Assembly: GCA_030272585.1 (NCBI GenBank)
Contig: BSYQ01000013.1
Span: 1,178,001-1,242,000 of the forward strand
DNA length: 64,000 nucleotides
From: Bryopsis sp. KO-2023
Taxonomy: Eukaryota > Chlorophyta > Ulvophyceae > Bryopsidales > Bryopsidaceae
Direction: 5' to 3'
This document shows, piece after piece, positions 11,405 to 23,292 of this stretch (positions are counted from its first letter, which is position 1; every line of letters begins with the position of its first letter). The translations under genes and the position numbers were made by a program. The notes below the pieces were generated by a model that was not told the origin of the DNA, searched no databases, and was given only the letters and a program-made list of their open reading frames with translations.

Positions 11405-14400
11405 TCAGTTGGGAACCCATCCAAAGGCATATGTACAGCCGTCAGGGAACCCCCCTAATCCTCTCCTGCAACAGTCAGCCAAAGTCGGGAAAAAAAGCAA
11501 ATCCGAAACTTTCACGTCTTTGTCCCAAACCTGCATGATGACGTCTTTCATCAAATCCTTGTCAGGCATTTCCCAGTAAGTTTTGCAGGCGTGCGGTGCT
11601 GGAATGCAAATCCTGTGTTGGCCTCGAGTGTGTGGAACCCAACAGCCCGTTGTGCAGTCTTCCCCAGGGGCTTGAGCGTTGTTTACCTGTGTACATCAAT
11701 CGATGGATGTATTTTCTATTTTAAGTTCAAGTAAATTTTTTGGGTTTTTTTGGCGAAGGAAGACGAAAATCATGCATCCACATACGCAAAGATATTACCT
11801 TGTTCGTGAAAGCACTCAGAATTTACAAAAAAGTTATTTCTGGATTTTTTGGAATTATTATGACTATTTTTTATTTTTTTGGGGAGGGGGGGGCAACTCT
11901 ACCTTTCTTATGAAATTGGCATGTTCCTTCACAAACTCAAAAGTTGTGTCCCGAGGGTCAACGCCATATAAACCTGTCGGGGAAAAAAAACAAAACTCAC
12001 AAAAAAAACAATTTCCAACCTTTCATCCACACGACACGAATTCAATGAACCAAAAAAAGCAGCACCAGCTTGCACCATATTCCAATGTACATGCATCGAA
12101 TTCAAATTCGACTCTGTGGCCAAATACACACCTTTTCATAATTTTGGGGGCTTGTTTTTTTGCATGCATCTGTTACCTCTTCCTTGACTTTCATAGGTTG
12201 GCAAAAACCATCTCCAGAACAGAGTTCCAACGAAGGCTCCGGGCCTGGCTTTGATGTTGCTTTCCAGCATTTCGTAAGTTCTGTTGAAATCGGGGTCCCT
12301 CAAAAACATGATGCTGGTCAGCTCATCTTGCTCGGACCCATCCAGTTTTTTCCCGAATTCTTCAAGCAGGAGCGGCTTTCCAACTGCGTGCTTGCTGGCT
12401 TCGACGTGGGATTTTATCCAGCCAGTCTGGAAATCCTTGTCAGGCCTACATATGAATAATGTTCAAAACAGAAAAACAAATCGTTCATTATATTTATTAT
12501 TTTTTCTTTATATTTATTGTTTATTCTATTGTTGTCAAAAAAAACAGAATCCAACCCCAGGGAAAACAAAACAAGCAGAAGCCACCAAAAAAAAAAATTC
12601 CTTATTTTAGTAGTCCAATTAAACAGCAAAATTCAACACAGATTTCGTCATTAAAAATAGTAAAATTAAAAGAATGCAGCTCTTGGAAAGTTATAAAAAA
12701 AGAAAAAATCTGAAAGGAGTGATGTTACTTGCCTGGCCCAATTATCTGGCCAGTGATGGATCGAAGCGAAATCGATCGCATCGGGGAGGTGATTTCGAAC
12801 GAAAGCTTGCCCCATTCCTTCAGCCCATTTTCCGGGATTATGATTTGACCATTTTTCGTCACTTCCATAAAAGCCCTCGGATCCAATTGTGACTAAATGA
12901 TTGGGGTCCAGCAATTTTACATAACTCGACATTTCCTCTATCCAGCTCTGCATGAAGACGGACAGTGAACGGTTTTTCAAAATGGAAAGAAGCCGGTCTT
13001 TTAAGGGAAGAATGTTGAGGAATTTATAAATTTACTTAAAAAAAAAAAAAAAAAATCTCTGGAGGATTCTCATCTATGTTCGGAGGCTAATATTTGTTCA
13101 TTTGATGCTGAGAATTATCAGATCTAAGTTCCGAGGCTAATTTTTTTTTTTTCCATTTGCTGCTTTTTACCACAACAAGGAATTGAACAAACAGCAATTC
13201 TGGAACGATTTGGATGGGGTTGTTTCAAATTTTCATGTTTCATACTTGCAAGGTTTCCGTGCAGTTTTTGTCTGCAGAAACTTCACAGCGAGGTTCGTTG
13301 ATGAGATTCCATGCAAGAATCGTAGGGTCGTCTTTGTACAGTCGCCTGCTCATTGTAACAAGAAAGAAAATAGCAAAATCAATCAACCAATCTATTATCA
13401 TATACTTTTATGTTTTTGTGTCAGGATTATTTTTGGAAATTTAAGATATAAGAAAGTCCGGCATCCAATTTTTTTTTGGGAAAAAAAAATCAAAGACACA
13501 GGTGTTACCTGTGTATAGTGTTCCTTCTGAACAGCATCTTTTTTGCGTGTTTTCGGTAAATTTGTTTCGCCCCTGGGTCGCTAAAAAATAGAGCATGACG
13601 CTTTGCTTCATAAGCCTCTTGTACAGCATCCTACACAACCAATCGGCTTAAAATTTCACATACTTTTTTGCACCAAAAACTACACACAAATTATTATTAT
13701 TTAAAACAAATATTAGATACACATTTGAAAAAAAATGTATACACATTTTTTACATATATTTAAAACATGTGTGTAACCAAATGAAATGAAGCATGCCGGA
13801 ACAAGCAAATCGGAAAAAAACAATCATTGACGAAAAGACAACCCCGAAAGATCACCTACTCAATGAACTTCTGTTTTTTTTTTCCGACTGTTTTTTTTTT
13901 TTCCATTGCACCTGTGGGGGCTGAGGATCCCCTTCCTGATCCCTGGGTCTTTTTTTCTGTCTTTTCGGACTGGTAGGGCTCCAGTCGACGAATTGATCGA
14001 CTCCGTTGTAGTATTTCCAATTATCGATCAAACTCATGATGACTTTGATGCCATGGAGCCTGGCTTCGTTCAGGATAAAATCCAAACCTCTGAAAGTTCC
14101 TTCATCGTATTTGCCCGGCTCCGTCTGGTTTCAGAGGAAAAGAATAAAATTATACACAAGGATGAACGAATCCAGCTCCATGAAAACAGCACCATTAAAC
14201 AACAAAAAAACTGAAAAAACATGTTTGTTTTTAAATGAGGGGGAAAAGAACCTTTGTTTATAATCTTTTAGAGTAATTCAATTAAGAAACTGTTCAAGGA
14301 AAAATTCCCAAGGAAATTGCTACCTGAAATGGGAAAATAACGTCGCTTGTGTGTGCCCATAATCGAACGACATTCAACCCCGCAACGGAAGCCTGATTGA

Positions 14401-15419
14401 ACATCTCAATAATCCGATGCCGTCCAGAAACACCATCTGAAACAACGACAAAAAACACAAACCCCTCTTCCAATCAGCCAAAGCAAATGTGTCCTCCACA
14501 TTCAAAACCAACACAACCCTTCAATTGCTTCATTTTGAATTACAATGAACACCACCACCAGTACAGATACAGGGAATTTTGGTTATTATTGCTGGAGTGG
14601 CGAACCCAGATCAGTCATTTGCATGGTGGGCATGTTCATATGAGGGGGGCTTTTAACCCCGAAACTTGGAACATGCAATACACTGTGTCAAGGCTTAAAA
14701 ACCACCGTACTTTCGAGGGAATATTCTCGTGGTGTCAGAGTTGCTATATCCATCAAATCGTGCGCATTGAAGCCCACCACATGAAACGGCCGGCAGTAGA
14801 CATCAAACTGTTCAACAAAAAAACCCAGTGCAGCACCAGAAAAACACATACAGACACACAAAATACAGGATCAGCAAGGGAAAATTCCCAGGTATCAAAT
14901 GCCAATTTCACATGACGATTCCCTTGCAGATTTTCCCCTAGAGGAGTGGTTGGCTGAGTCTGTCCATGCATCCAACCATTCATTCACACACACGCGTAAC
15001 GCTATCTCGTTCCAACCAGGAAAATGTGGGTCATTACTGATCGAGCCAGACACTGATGCTTTCCTCGCAGGTTAATCCCCATGCACGATTCATGCCAACT
15101 CGTCGCAAAACACACATGAAATGGAATCCAGCTAGTCGACGACCAGCGACCTCACCCGTCCATCCTTGATCCGGGCGAATTCCGAAAACTCCAGAGGCGT
15201 CGATTCATTGCCAGCAAACGCACAGATCACGACCGTGAGCACCGCAACCACGGTGAATCCTACGGCGAGGCCGACGCCGAACAGATTCCAACAGCGTCGT
15301 GTGAAAACGCCGAACACTGCTTTATTATCTCCCTGGAAAGGTGATTCCCTGGAGGATTGCGCGTCAAATTTCGCCGCCGAGGCGATCTCGGCTCCGTTGC
15401 TGTAATCCATCGAAGCCAT
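11405..15419 (-). CDS. GH5_7 endo-1,4-beta-mannosidase, type II membrane protein
   Basis: Hydrolyses beta-1,4 links in mannans, probably at the cell surface. Ten exons join in phase to about 581 codons: 15156-15419, 14711-14807, 14324-14436, 13912-14124, 13509-13630, 13246-13345, 12733-12947, 12177-12445, 11903-11973, 11405-11686. The protein has a short cytosolic N-terminus and a membrane anchor near residues 46-69. The catalytic barrel carries VVGFNAHDLMD, GLNVVRLWAH, LAWNLINEPRC with acid/base Glu about 287, SEGFYG, IDFASIHHWPDNW, and KPLLLEEFGKK with nucleophile Glu about 404. A Cys-rich tail of some 90 residues follows. Intron 7 starts with GC (CCAG|GCAAGT), the only way to keep phase. 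The start at 15419 is the first Met before the anchor; a longer N-terminus up to 15542 is also open. Family assignment is firm, the tail is unassigned. Confidence 0.9.
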
Positions 15420-16291
15420 GTCAAAGAACACCACAAAATCAAAATCACACTTTCTGGGCGAGGGGATGGTTTCGTTTTTATTGGCGGCCGGGTGAAAAGA
15501 CTTTTTGCGGAGGGGGAGAGCTTTTGGCTGTTGGATGTACAAAAAGTCGACGGCGTGTTTTTTCCTCGGGTTTAGTTATTCCACTTGCGGTGGAATGAAA
15601 GAGCAGTGTGTGCAGCCGTCATCTCTGCACCCAGTAGTGCATTCAGCCCGTGAGGCGTGGAATATCTAGCAGAAAAGCGTCATTGCACAAGGAAGCAGCG
15701 AAAACCTCGACCCCCCTCCTGTGCACCACAAAAAGAAAGCTGGGGTGATCCGCACTGAAACGGGGACACGCTGGTTGAGTATGGTATGGAAGACTGATTT
15801 TTTTCTGTTTTTGCAGTGTCTGTATTCGTTGAATTAATGTATTGACAAGCTGCACGCTTGTTCACGGAATGGGTATAGCAAAAGCATGGCCATATGATGC
15901 TGGAAAACAAGAAAAAAACATTAAAAAAAAAGGCTCTCCAGCACAAACATGAGGGTGAGTGATCTTCAAAAAGCTTATTCTTGGTCAAGGATACTACTGG
16001 GAGTTTTGATGGAAGCCACCCCATCCCTGCTCGTGGTGATAATGAAAAACAAGACAGGTATTTTTTCTTTCAACCTGGTAGGATTCCACATGATGCATCA
16101 GTGACAGACACAGCATCTCTAATCCAAAGTTACACTGTCTTTCCACAAGATCCTCTAAAGATTCACTTCTCTTCCCAGTAAAATATCGACCCCTCCATAT
16201 CCCCCTGCCTGCCCATCGAAACGACCCCATGACTATCGATCTCCCTAAAATTTTGAAAACAAAAATCAGTCCTCGATGGAGGCTATGCCCA
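15420..16291. other. Intergenic region between mannanase 5' end and bL27m 3' end
   Basis: Holds the mannanase promoter side (near 15,420-15,700) and the 3' flank of the next minus-strand gene. No further coding sequence was recognised. Confidence 0.45.
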
Positions 16292-17919
16292 TCAAGTTTC
16301 TTTCGTCTGAGCGATCGATGGACTGGGGGGCGGTTTTGGAAGGACGAAATGCTTTCCTTGTTTCCGGAACCATGGGCGGATTTTTTTGGGTGGCATCTTG
16401 CCAGGGTCCACATGGACGCTTCGTCGATCTTTGATTTTGTTGTAACTGTGGAGCACATTAGATGTGTGAAGGGGAGGATTTTCCAAAAAAAATAACCAAA
16501 AAAAAGTGGAATAATATCGTGTGGAATTCCTCGAGAACTCATCTTGTTGATCTTGGAGCGGAGTACCCATGTCATACATACAGCACACAGCGGACTAGCA
16601 ACGAGAGGCTTTCAGAGAAAGCGTAAAAGGCCTCGAAATAAGAAAAAAAAATAAAGGAAATCTGGTGGGTGTATTGTGGCGTTTGATCACGCCATCAATA
16701 AATGAACAAAGAGTCCCTGGTGGATTATTTTCCCCTTTTATTATTTTAAAAGATAAAGGGTGTTGTATCTTTTGAGAAAACAATGTAAAAAAAAGTGTAT
16801 TTGCGACTGTGGGGTTTCCGTACCTAAACCGGACTTGACCTTCGACCAGGGCGAAAATCGTATGATCCTTTCCCTTTCAAATAGTAAAGGCAAACAAAAA
16901 AACAAATCAAGCAGCCAACCTTTCCAAAAAAACGACGACACTTGAGAGAATAAAAAATCAAACCAAAACAAAGCCACCGACTCAACTCTACCATTTTTTC
17001 CTGCTGATACCAGATATCTCTTTACTTTTCGTGCATTCTTGCTGATGCTTTATTCTTTTAACATTATTTTAAGAAATCAAAATTAACAAACTAAAACTGA
17101 GAAATTGAAAAAAAAAATGAGGCTTACCATGCCAACCCAATCGCCGGGGTGGAATTCAGTTCCCCTCTGACGAATGATTATATTTCCTGGAATCACCCAT
17201 TCGCTGCCAAACTTTTTCAATCCGAGATACTTCGGGTGGGAATCCTTTGAATTCTTAGTAGAACCTCCTTGTCGTTTTGTAGCCCTGATATATTGCAATT
17301 AAAACAAAAGATGAAACAAAACAGCCAGGGGATTGCGGGCATAAGCCAACAGAGAATCACAGCACCACCACACTGAACAAAAATCAATTGTGACGACATT
17401 TCAGCACAGCAGCTGTGGTAGTTTTTGACGAAAACTGATGCCAACAGAGGGTTGGTTCGTTATTGCCCAAAATCATGTCAGTGCCATTCTTAATGTTTCT
17501 TATTGTTTCAGACAAAGGGGAGGGAGAAAAAAAAAAAGCAAGGGCCCTCACCATCGGCGCTGATCCAGCATGGAATTCAAACAAGATGGAGTGACATCAG
17601 CAATGCCCTCTTTCAAACAGAAAAGCAAAAACAAGCAATCGTTAAGCATTCTGAGATCATGAGCATTGCATGCGCGCTGAAATCCGTATTTTTACCCAAT
17701 CCAACCATGAACCTTTTCCAAAAAAGCAGCATTCTGATTGACTTGATAGATCTAATTTTATGAGGGAGGGGGGGGAGGACTGCACGACTGGAAAAAAAAA
17801 CCCAACGAAGACGACCCAGGGCGAAACAAGGAGCTGAAGTAAATCTCCAACTTACCAACTGCCAGCAGTTTCGTGCCGCCAGCCACAGTCGCCGTCCTGC
17901 TCAAGGCGTTTCGAAACAT
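16292..17919 (-). CDS. Mitochondrial ribosomal protein bL27m
   Basis: Large-subunit ribosomal protein whose N-terminal part reaches towards the peptidyl-transferase centre. Exons read in phase are 17551-17597 or longer (RRWATKRQGG bridge), 17128-17284 ([36 protein letters not shown]), 16824-16873 ([16 protein letters not shown]) and 16292-16445 ([14 protein letters not shown] plus a basic tail). The VHVDP ending is typical of mitochondrial rather than plastid L27. The N-terminus is unsettled. An ATG at 17597 gives a short MSLHLVLNSMLDQ start. An upstream ATG at 17919 begins [15 protein letters not shown], a good mitochondrial presequence followed by a GTAAG donor, but its phase does not match the next exon as I read it. 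It lies head to head with the sterol methyltransferase. Confidence 0.88.
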
Positions 17920-18571
17920 GGAAGAGCTGGACGCTCAGAAAACCCGCCCTGCAAAGTTGCTCGACAGTTACTGCGCATTTCAACCGTCCAGATCGTGCCA
18001 AATCGATGTTTTCAACTTGGAAATTTTCTGGTTTAAAACTGAGTCAGTCGCCAGGGGCCGTGCTCCCATGTTCGACATGGGGGGGGTCAGCGTACGAAAA
18101 CTGAACTCAATCGTTTTGGAGCGGAAAGAATTGCAAGCGCGCTTGGGCCCCCGCGCACGTTCGTCAGACATGGTAGACCGGTTTTTGCGACTTTTTACGA
18201 GATGTGCGCTGAACGGCACTTGACAAATCACAGCTGGGGCAGGGAGTTTTTCTCGAAGATACGTGCTGTGTCGGTCGAAGCGGCTGTGTCACGTGATCTG
18301 ATTCCGGTTTTCGCTCGAATTCTGACGCTTTTCATTACGACTCGTACCGTTGAGAGGTGCACCCCGTAGCCTGGGCAGTCGCTTCCATCGTTTTCGGTTT
18401 GCTACCGTGCTCCCCCAAACGCTCGCGTTTCTCGAACCAAAAGCAGCGGAGAGGAATCGAACAACAAGTGCGTGGAGTGGTGTAGAGTCCACCCGCTGGG
18501 TTTTCGGGCGCGCACTTGGTTTTTTCTTCACGAAACAGAAAAGAAACGAAAGGGATATTCTTTTGTTCAGG
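17920..18571. promoter_or_regulatory. Divergent promoter region, bL27m / sterol methyltransferase
   Basis: About 650 bp between two head-to-head starts. More GC-rich than its surroundings, with several CGA/TCG-rich segments. No specific element could be identified. Its role as a shared promoter is inferred from gene orientation. Confidence 0.4.
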
Positions 18572-21500
18572 ATGGAAGTCGGACGGTTGGTCGACGCGTT
18601 CCAAAGCGCGCTGGACAGAGCGCAAGATTCGAAACACGGCTCGACGGTGGCGATAGTCAGCAGCGGGGTGGTGCTGCTCGCGGGAGCGTACGTTCTCACT
18701 CGCCGCTCGAAATCCAAATCCAAGCCAGGGACGCTGGACCTCATCAAAGAGCCTTACGGCGCCAACGGTCAAGTGAAGGGAGCATTCGACGGTTATTCCG
18801 ACGCCTACAGCGCGGAAGCGGGTGAAAGCGTTGTGGAGAAAGATCGAGCGCCCGAACTGGCGGACACCTTCTACAATCTCGTCACGGATTTTTACGAGTG
18901 GGGATGGGGGCAATCTTTCCACTTCTCGCCCCCTCTTCCTGGCAAGGGCTGGTACGCTGCGGAGGTCGCCCACGAGACGAGAATCGCGGGGCTGTTGGGG
19001 TTGAAACCGGGAATGAAGTGCTTGGATGCGGGATGCGGAGTCGGTGGCCCGATGCGAACGATTTCTTGCGCTAGTGGTGCTGAGGTCACTGGGGTGACGA
19101 TCAACCAATATCAAGTGGACAGAGCCAATTATCACAACAACAGGGTAAGGAGGAAGCAATTTGGAAGAATAAGAATGAAAAGAGTGAAGGGTTTTTCAAA
19201 CCTTGGTCCAAGCCAGTATTTTTTTTACTTCTTTTTATCCCCAAAGAATACCCCTAATGGTTTGAAAAGCAAATGAGCGCTGGGTGTGTGTGTGGAGAGA
19301 CAGTCTTCCCTGACTGAAAATGAGGGTTTCTTCTTGAAGGATTTCCTTGCTGAAAAAGCTTCTTGTTGCTTGCTCAGTAATGGTTAGGTAATATCCAATA
19401 TATTGAAAGAAGACTGTTTGAAAAGATATTTGCGTGTTGCAGATGGGCATCGAGCTTTGCAAGCTCGTGAAGAGCAATTTCTTGAAAATGCCATTTGAGG
19501 ATAACACGTTTGATGCTGCCTATGCCATCGAAGCAACTTGTCATGCACCCACGGTAAAGAATTTCTGTTTATGTTATTTTTATTTTTATTTTTATTTTCT
19601 GTGATTTTATTTATTTTTTTATTAGTTGTTTTATTCATTTTTTTTTTTTTTGGGGGGGGGGAAACAAATGGCGAGTTTTGCAAAGAACATTTTGTTCAAC
19701 CTCTCTTCACCCACCTCGAAAACAAAATATGCAGAATGATTTTTTCATGGAAAATAATGATTATTTTCATTTGATATGCATCTCGTATCTCAACTGTTGT
19801 GGTGGTGGTGAAATAACGTTTTTTTGATTTTTTACCCTTTTTTTGTTTTTAATTGTTTCAAATTTTTTGAACAGTTGGAGGAAGTTTACGGAGAGATTTA
19901 TCGTGTCATGAAACCGGGTTCCACTTTTGTCAGCTATGAGTGGCTCACCACTCCCTCCTTCGACCCCACAAACACAGCTCACGTCAAACTCATCGACGCC
20001 ATCAACTATGGAAACGGCCTCCCAGTGAGTTTTAACCTTCTTTTGGCTTAACAAACCAAAACAAAATAATAAAAAAAGTCTCACCTGTTGTGGGCTATTA
20101 TCTGTTTTGACTAGAAAAGATACAAGCGTTTAAATAAGTGCCTTGATTCGTTTTTTGAAAAATTTTCTCTGAAGGAGGTGAAAAAAAATGCCAAAAAAAA
20201 GAAAAGGTTATATGAAAGTCAGAAAGTTAACGATCGGGATAGTGGCACTTTTTGAATCATCATGATTTGGTCAAGGTCATTGAGCGAGCCACTGAAATTC
20301 AACTACTGTAAATCGGGGGAAATTTCCGAAATCGATTGATAACCGAACAGTTAGCACTGTTTTAGACGTATTGCATCTTTCCCCCCCCCCTTCTTGATTG
20401 TCGATGTAGCTATTGTGGAGGAAATTGAAAAAAAAGTTGTAAAGTGAGAATAAGGGGGAACATTCTTTTTTTTTTTCCGCTTTTTGTATGGTTTTTTTTG
20501 TCGCTTTTTGTGAAAAGTTGCTGTGCTTCTGATTTTCTAGGATATGAGAACTTTACCACAAGCCTTGGAAGCCGCAAAGAAATGTGGATTCGAATTGGTC
20601 AATGAATGGGATCTTGCCATCAACAGTGGTTCTGGAAACTGGTAAGATTTCATTCGACCTTTTTTTTCCAGAAAATATATTCGTTTCCGTCCATTTCTGG
20701 GATAATTCCAGCGATATGACAGGAAATGGCTGCCACCCCAATGCAGTGCATGATTGCATCTGAAAATCCTGTTTGGTTGTATTTTAATTTGGGAAGTGAT
20801 CGGCTTGCAGGTATGACAGACTTGCCAACATCAAAGCCCACGCAAACGTCGTGAACAGATTCTTGGTGAATTTATTTTCTTTCTTGCGCCTTCTGCCTGC
20901 GGTAAGTCAATGTTGAGGTGTAAGGAACAACAAAAATGTTTTTGTGTTGTTTTTTGTTGTGTATGGTATGATAATAGCCGTCACAAACTGAAGGATTATT
21001 GTATGTTTGTATGTCATGGTTTTTTGTTTTGTTTTTTTTGTCCTTATCTTTGGAGAACAAGAAAAAACAAAATTAGGAAAGTTGGGAAGAAATGGGAATT
21101 TGGAAAATTTGAAAATAGAGGCTGACAACACAGAAGGGATATGATGTTCCATTTTTTTCTCCTTTTTCCCTTTTTTTGTCTGGTCTTTTTCTGGTTTTTG
21201 GTCATATGTCATGGTGAACGTGTATGTTCATTGTTCATTGTTTTAGGCATTCTGTTTTAATATTGTTATTTTTTCGTTGAATTCCTTATTTTTTAATTTT
21301 ATTTTTTATCTTATATTATTTTTTAATTCAACCGAATGGTCTGGTGACTGTGCCATTGAATTTAGAGATACTGGAAATTATCATTGCCGTCTTTTGTGCA
21401 AACATGTCTCTTTCACCAACATTCAGTGTTTTTATTTTGCTTTTTTTTCACCCTAATTTTTTTTTTCTTCATTTATTTTTTTTCACAACAGGGTGTGAGG

Positions 21501-21611
21501 CAAGTCCATGATATGTTGCTGGATGCCGCTGCCGAAGGTCTCGTAAGCAGTGGTGAATTAAATATTTTCACCCCAATGCATTGCATCGTTCTCCGCAAGC
21601 CCAAGAACTGA
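18572..21611 (+). CDS. SMT1: Sterol C24-methyltransferase (SMT1/ERG6 family)
   Basis: Transfers a methyl group from S-adenosylmethionine to C24 of the sterol side chain, in the ergosterol/phytosterol pathway at the ER. Six exons, all in phase, give about 381 aa, the family's normal size: 18572-19144, 19443-19553, 19875-20024, 20541-20641, 20811-20901, 21492-21611. A membrane segment near residues 25-43 precedes the sterol-binding signature [17 protein letters not shown] (from about residue 108). SAM motif I is [10 protein letters not shown] near residue 151. Conserved EATCHAP and [15 protein letters not shown] follow, and the family ending [13 protein letters not shown] is present. The start is the first Met before the anchor. 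The frame is open upstream but has no better start. Whether it makes the first or second methylation cannot be told. Confidence 0.93.
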
Positions 21612-22245
21612 GATACCAGCATATCTTTTTTCATTTACATTTCTTTCCCTTTTCCACGTGTTTTTTTTTTAATTTAAAGCATGTGGATATCTGCGGCATG
21701 CATTAATGCGTTCCATGGAAAAAAAAGAGGGAGCACAAGATTATGTATGGAGGAAACTAACAAAAAGAGTGAGGAAAACACGAATCAATCCTTTCCCCCT
21801 CTGACGGAGTCCCCCTTTTTTTTGTCTTTTTTCTGTTGAGCTGCATTTTGTATCGAATGCTGATTGCATAGCTTCTCTATTTTCATTTCCCAGCTGGTTT
21901 TGTTTGGTAGGGGGAAAAAAAAGGAAAAAAAGGGAGGAAGGGGGGGGGGAGCATATTACTAACTATATTTTATTTCAGATTGTTTGCTCTGGGCATATCA
22001 ACACCTGGGATCACCTTTCATTTAGCATTATAGCTGGGAATTATGGATTTATGTGGGGAGGTGGTTTGTTTGAATTCGTTTTTTTTTTTTTTTTGGTTCA
22101 AAGAGTTGAGAAACTATCCTGGGCGATTTTATATTTTGAGTGGCTTTTGCTGGCATCGAGATGGATAAGAAAGAGGGAAACAGGCCAAAATGAAAAAAAG
22201 AGTTTAAAGCCATATATTTATTCAAGTGGCTTGATGGAGGAACAT

Positions 22246-22929
22246 TTAAAAAAAGAAAAAAAAAAAGTGGGGGAGGGGAGAGGAAAGGTAGCCGTTTCGA
22301 TTTTTACTCCCCCTATTTCGATGTTTTTTTTTTCTCTTTATATTTTCTTCAGTCATTGCACTGTTTTGGTTTCGCATGGGTGCCTCCCACAGACGGCCAA
22401 TTTCGGCTGCGATTTCTTTTTGTTTAAGATCTTGCTTCTTTGAAATGCTGTCATTCCACTGTTGAATAAAGTGAAGTGAAAAATCAAGCATCTCTCGTGG
22501 AATATCCCAACCCACATCCCCCAAGAAAATTTACAGCACATTGTCTCAAATTTCATTAAAATTAAAAGATTTGATCTGCTGCCGAGAAAACCGACGTCAC
22601 ATCGTGCACCCTCCCAAAATGGAAACGCAATCTTGTCTGGATTTGGCAGCACGTGCCGTCTGAGAGCTTCACAGTCGTTATCCCACCCAATTCATTCTCA
22701 AACGTAATCTGCTATTCTATCCTGTTCTTTTCGATCGCACCGATATGTACATGGGGGGTCCGTCCATTAAAATGCCGCCGTTCAGGGTAGTGGTTCTCCC
22801 GCCTGCCAGACACTCTGAACCCCATTCCAGTCGCGCTGCGGGCTGACGTAACGCTCCACCTTTCTCCCGTGATAAGCTCCAAGTTTGGCGACGAGCGCGG
22901 GTCGCGTTCCAGTGTCTAGCGCACCCCAT
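22246..22929 (-). other. Coding-like minus-strand segments, unknown or relic
   Basis: Three separate frames on the minus strand look less random than their surroundings: LNGGILMDGPPMYISVRSKR near 22,730-22,790, NELGGITTVKLSDGTCCQIQ near 22,640-22,700, and LDFSLHFIQQWNDSISKKQD near 22,420-22,500. No family is recognised and no convincing splice joins were found. They could be exons of a small gene ending before the GH9 promoter, or debris. Confidence 0.22.
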
Positions 22930-23292
22930 CCTCGGTACTGGATGAGGGAAAACAAAGCAAGCGGAGTTGTTTTCACCAAAAAACGACGCATCGCTCGTCG
23001 CTCAACAGCCCGATTGTAACTGAACCCCAGAGGCTGCCCTGGGGATGAAAATGGGGATATGAAATCGCAGCAAAATGCAGCCGCGAGCCACGCTGACTGT
23101 CCGGCACAGCCTTCCACTAATGTGAAAGTGAATACGAAAGTGCGACACCAAATTGCCGCGTGCGGCGACTTTGTTGCTGTGCATTGCCCCCCACCCCAAT
23201 ATATGTTTCCTTGCACCGGGGGAATGCGCACGTGAAGGGGGGAGTGTGACGCGCATCGTTTCGGCCGAGGTAGGCCCTTTGTCGATCGCGGA

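Noticed and set aside
11267..11579. Open frames rich in Phe/Ser/Pro near 11.3 kb
   Set aside because: Produced by T and C homopolymer runs at the 3' end of the mannanase gene.
18335..19159. 274-codon antisense frame over SMT exon 1
   Set aside because: Shadow of a GC-rich exon; no recognisable motif, while the plus strand carries SMT signatures and splice sites.
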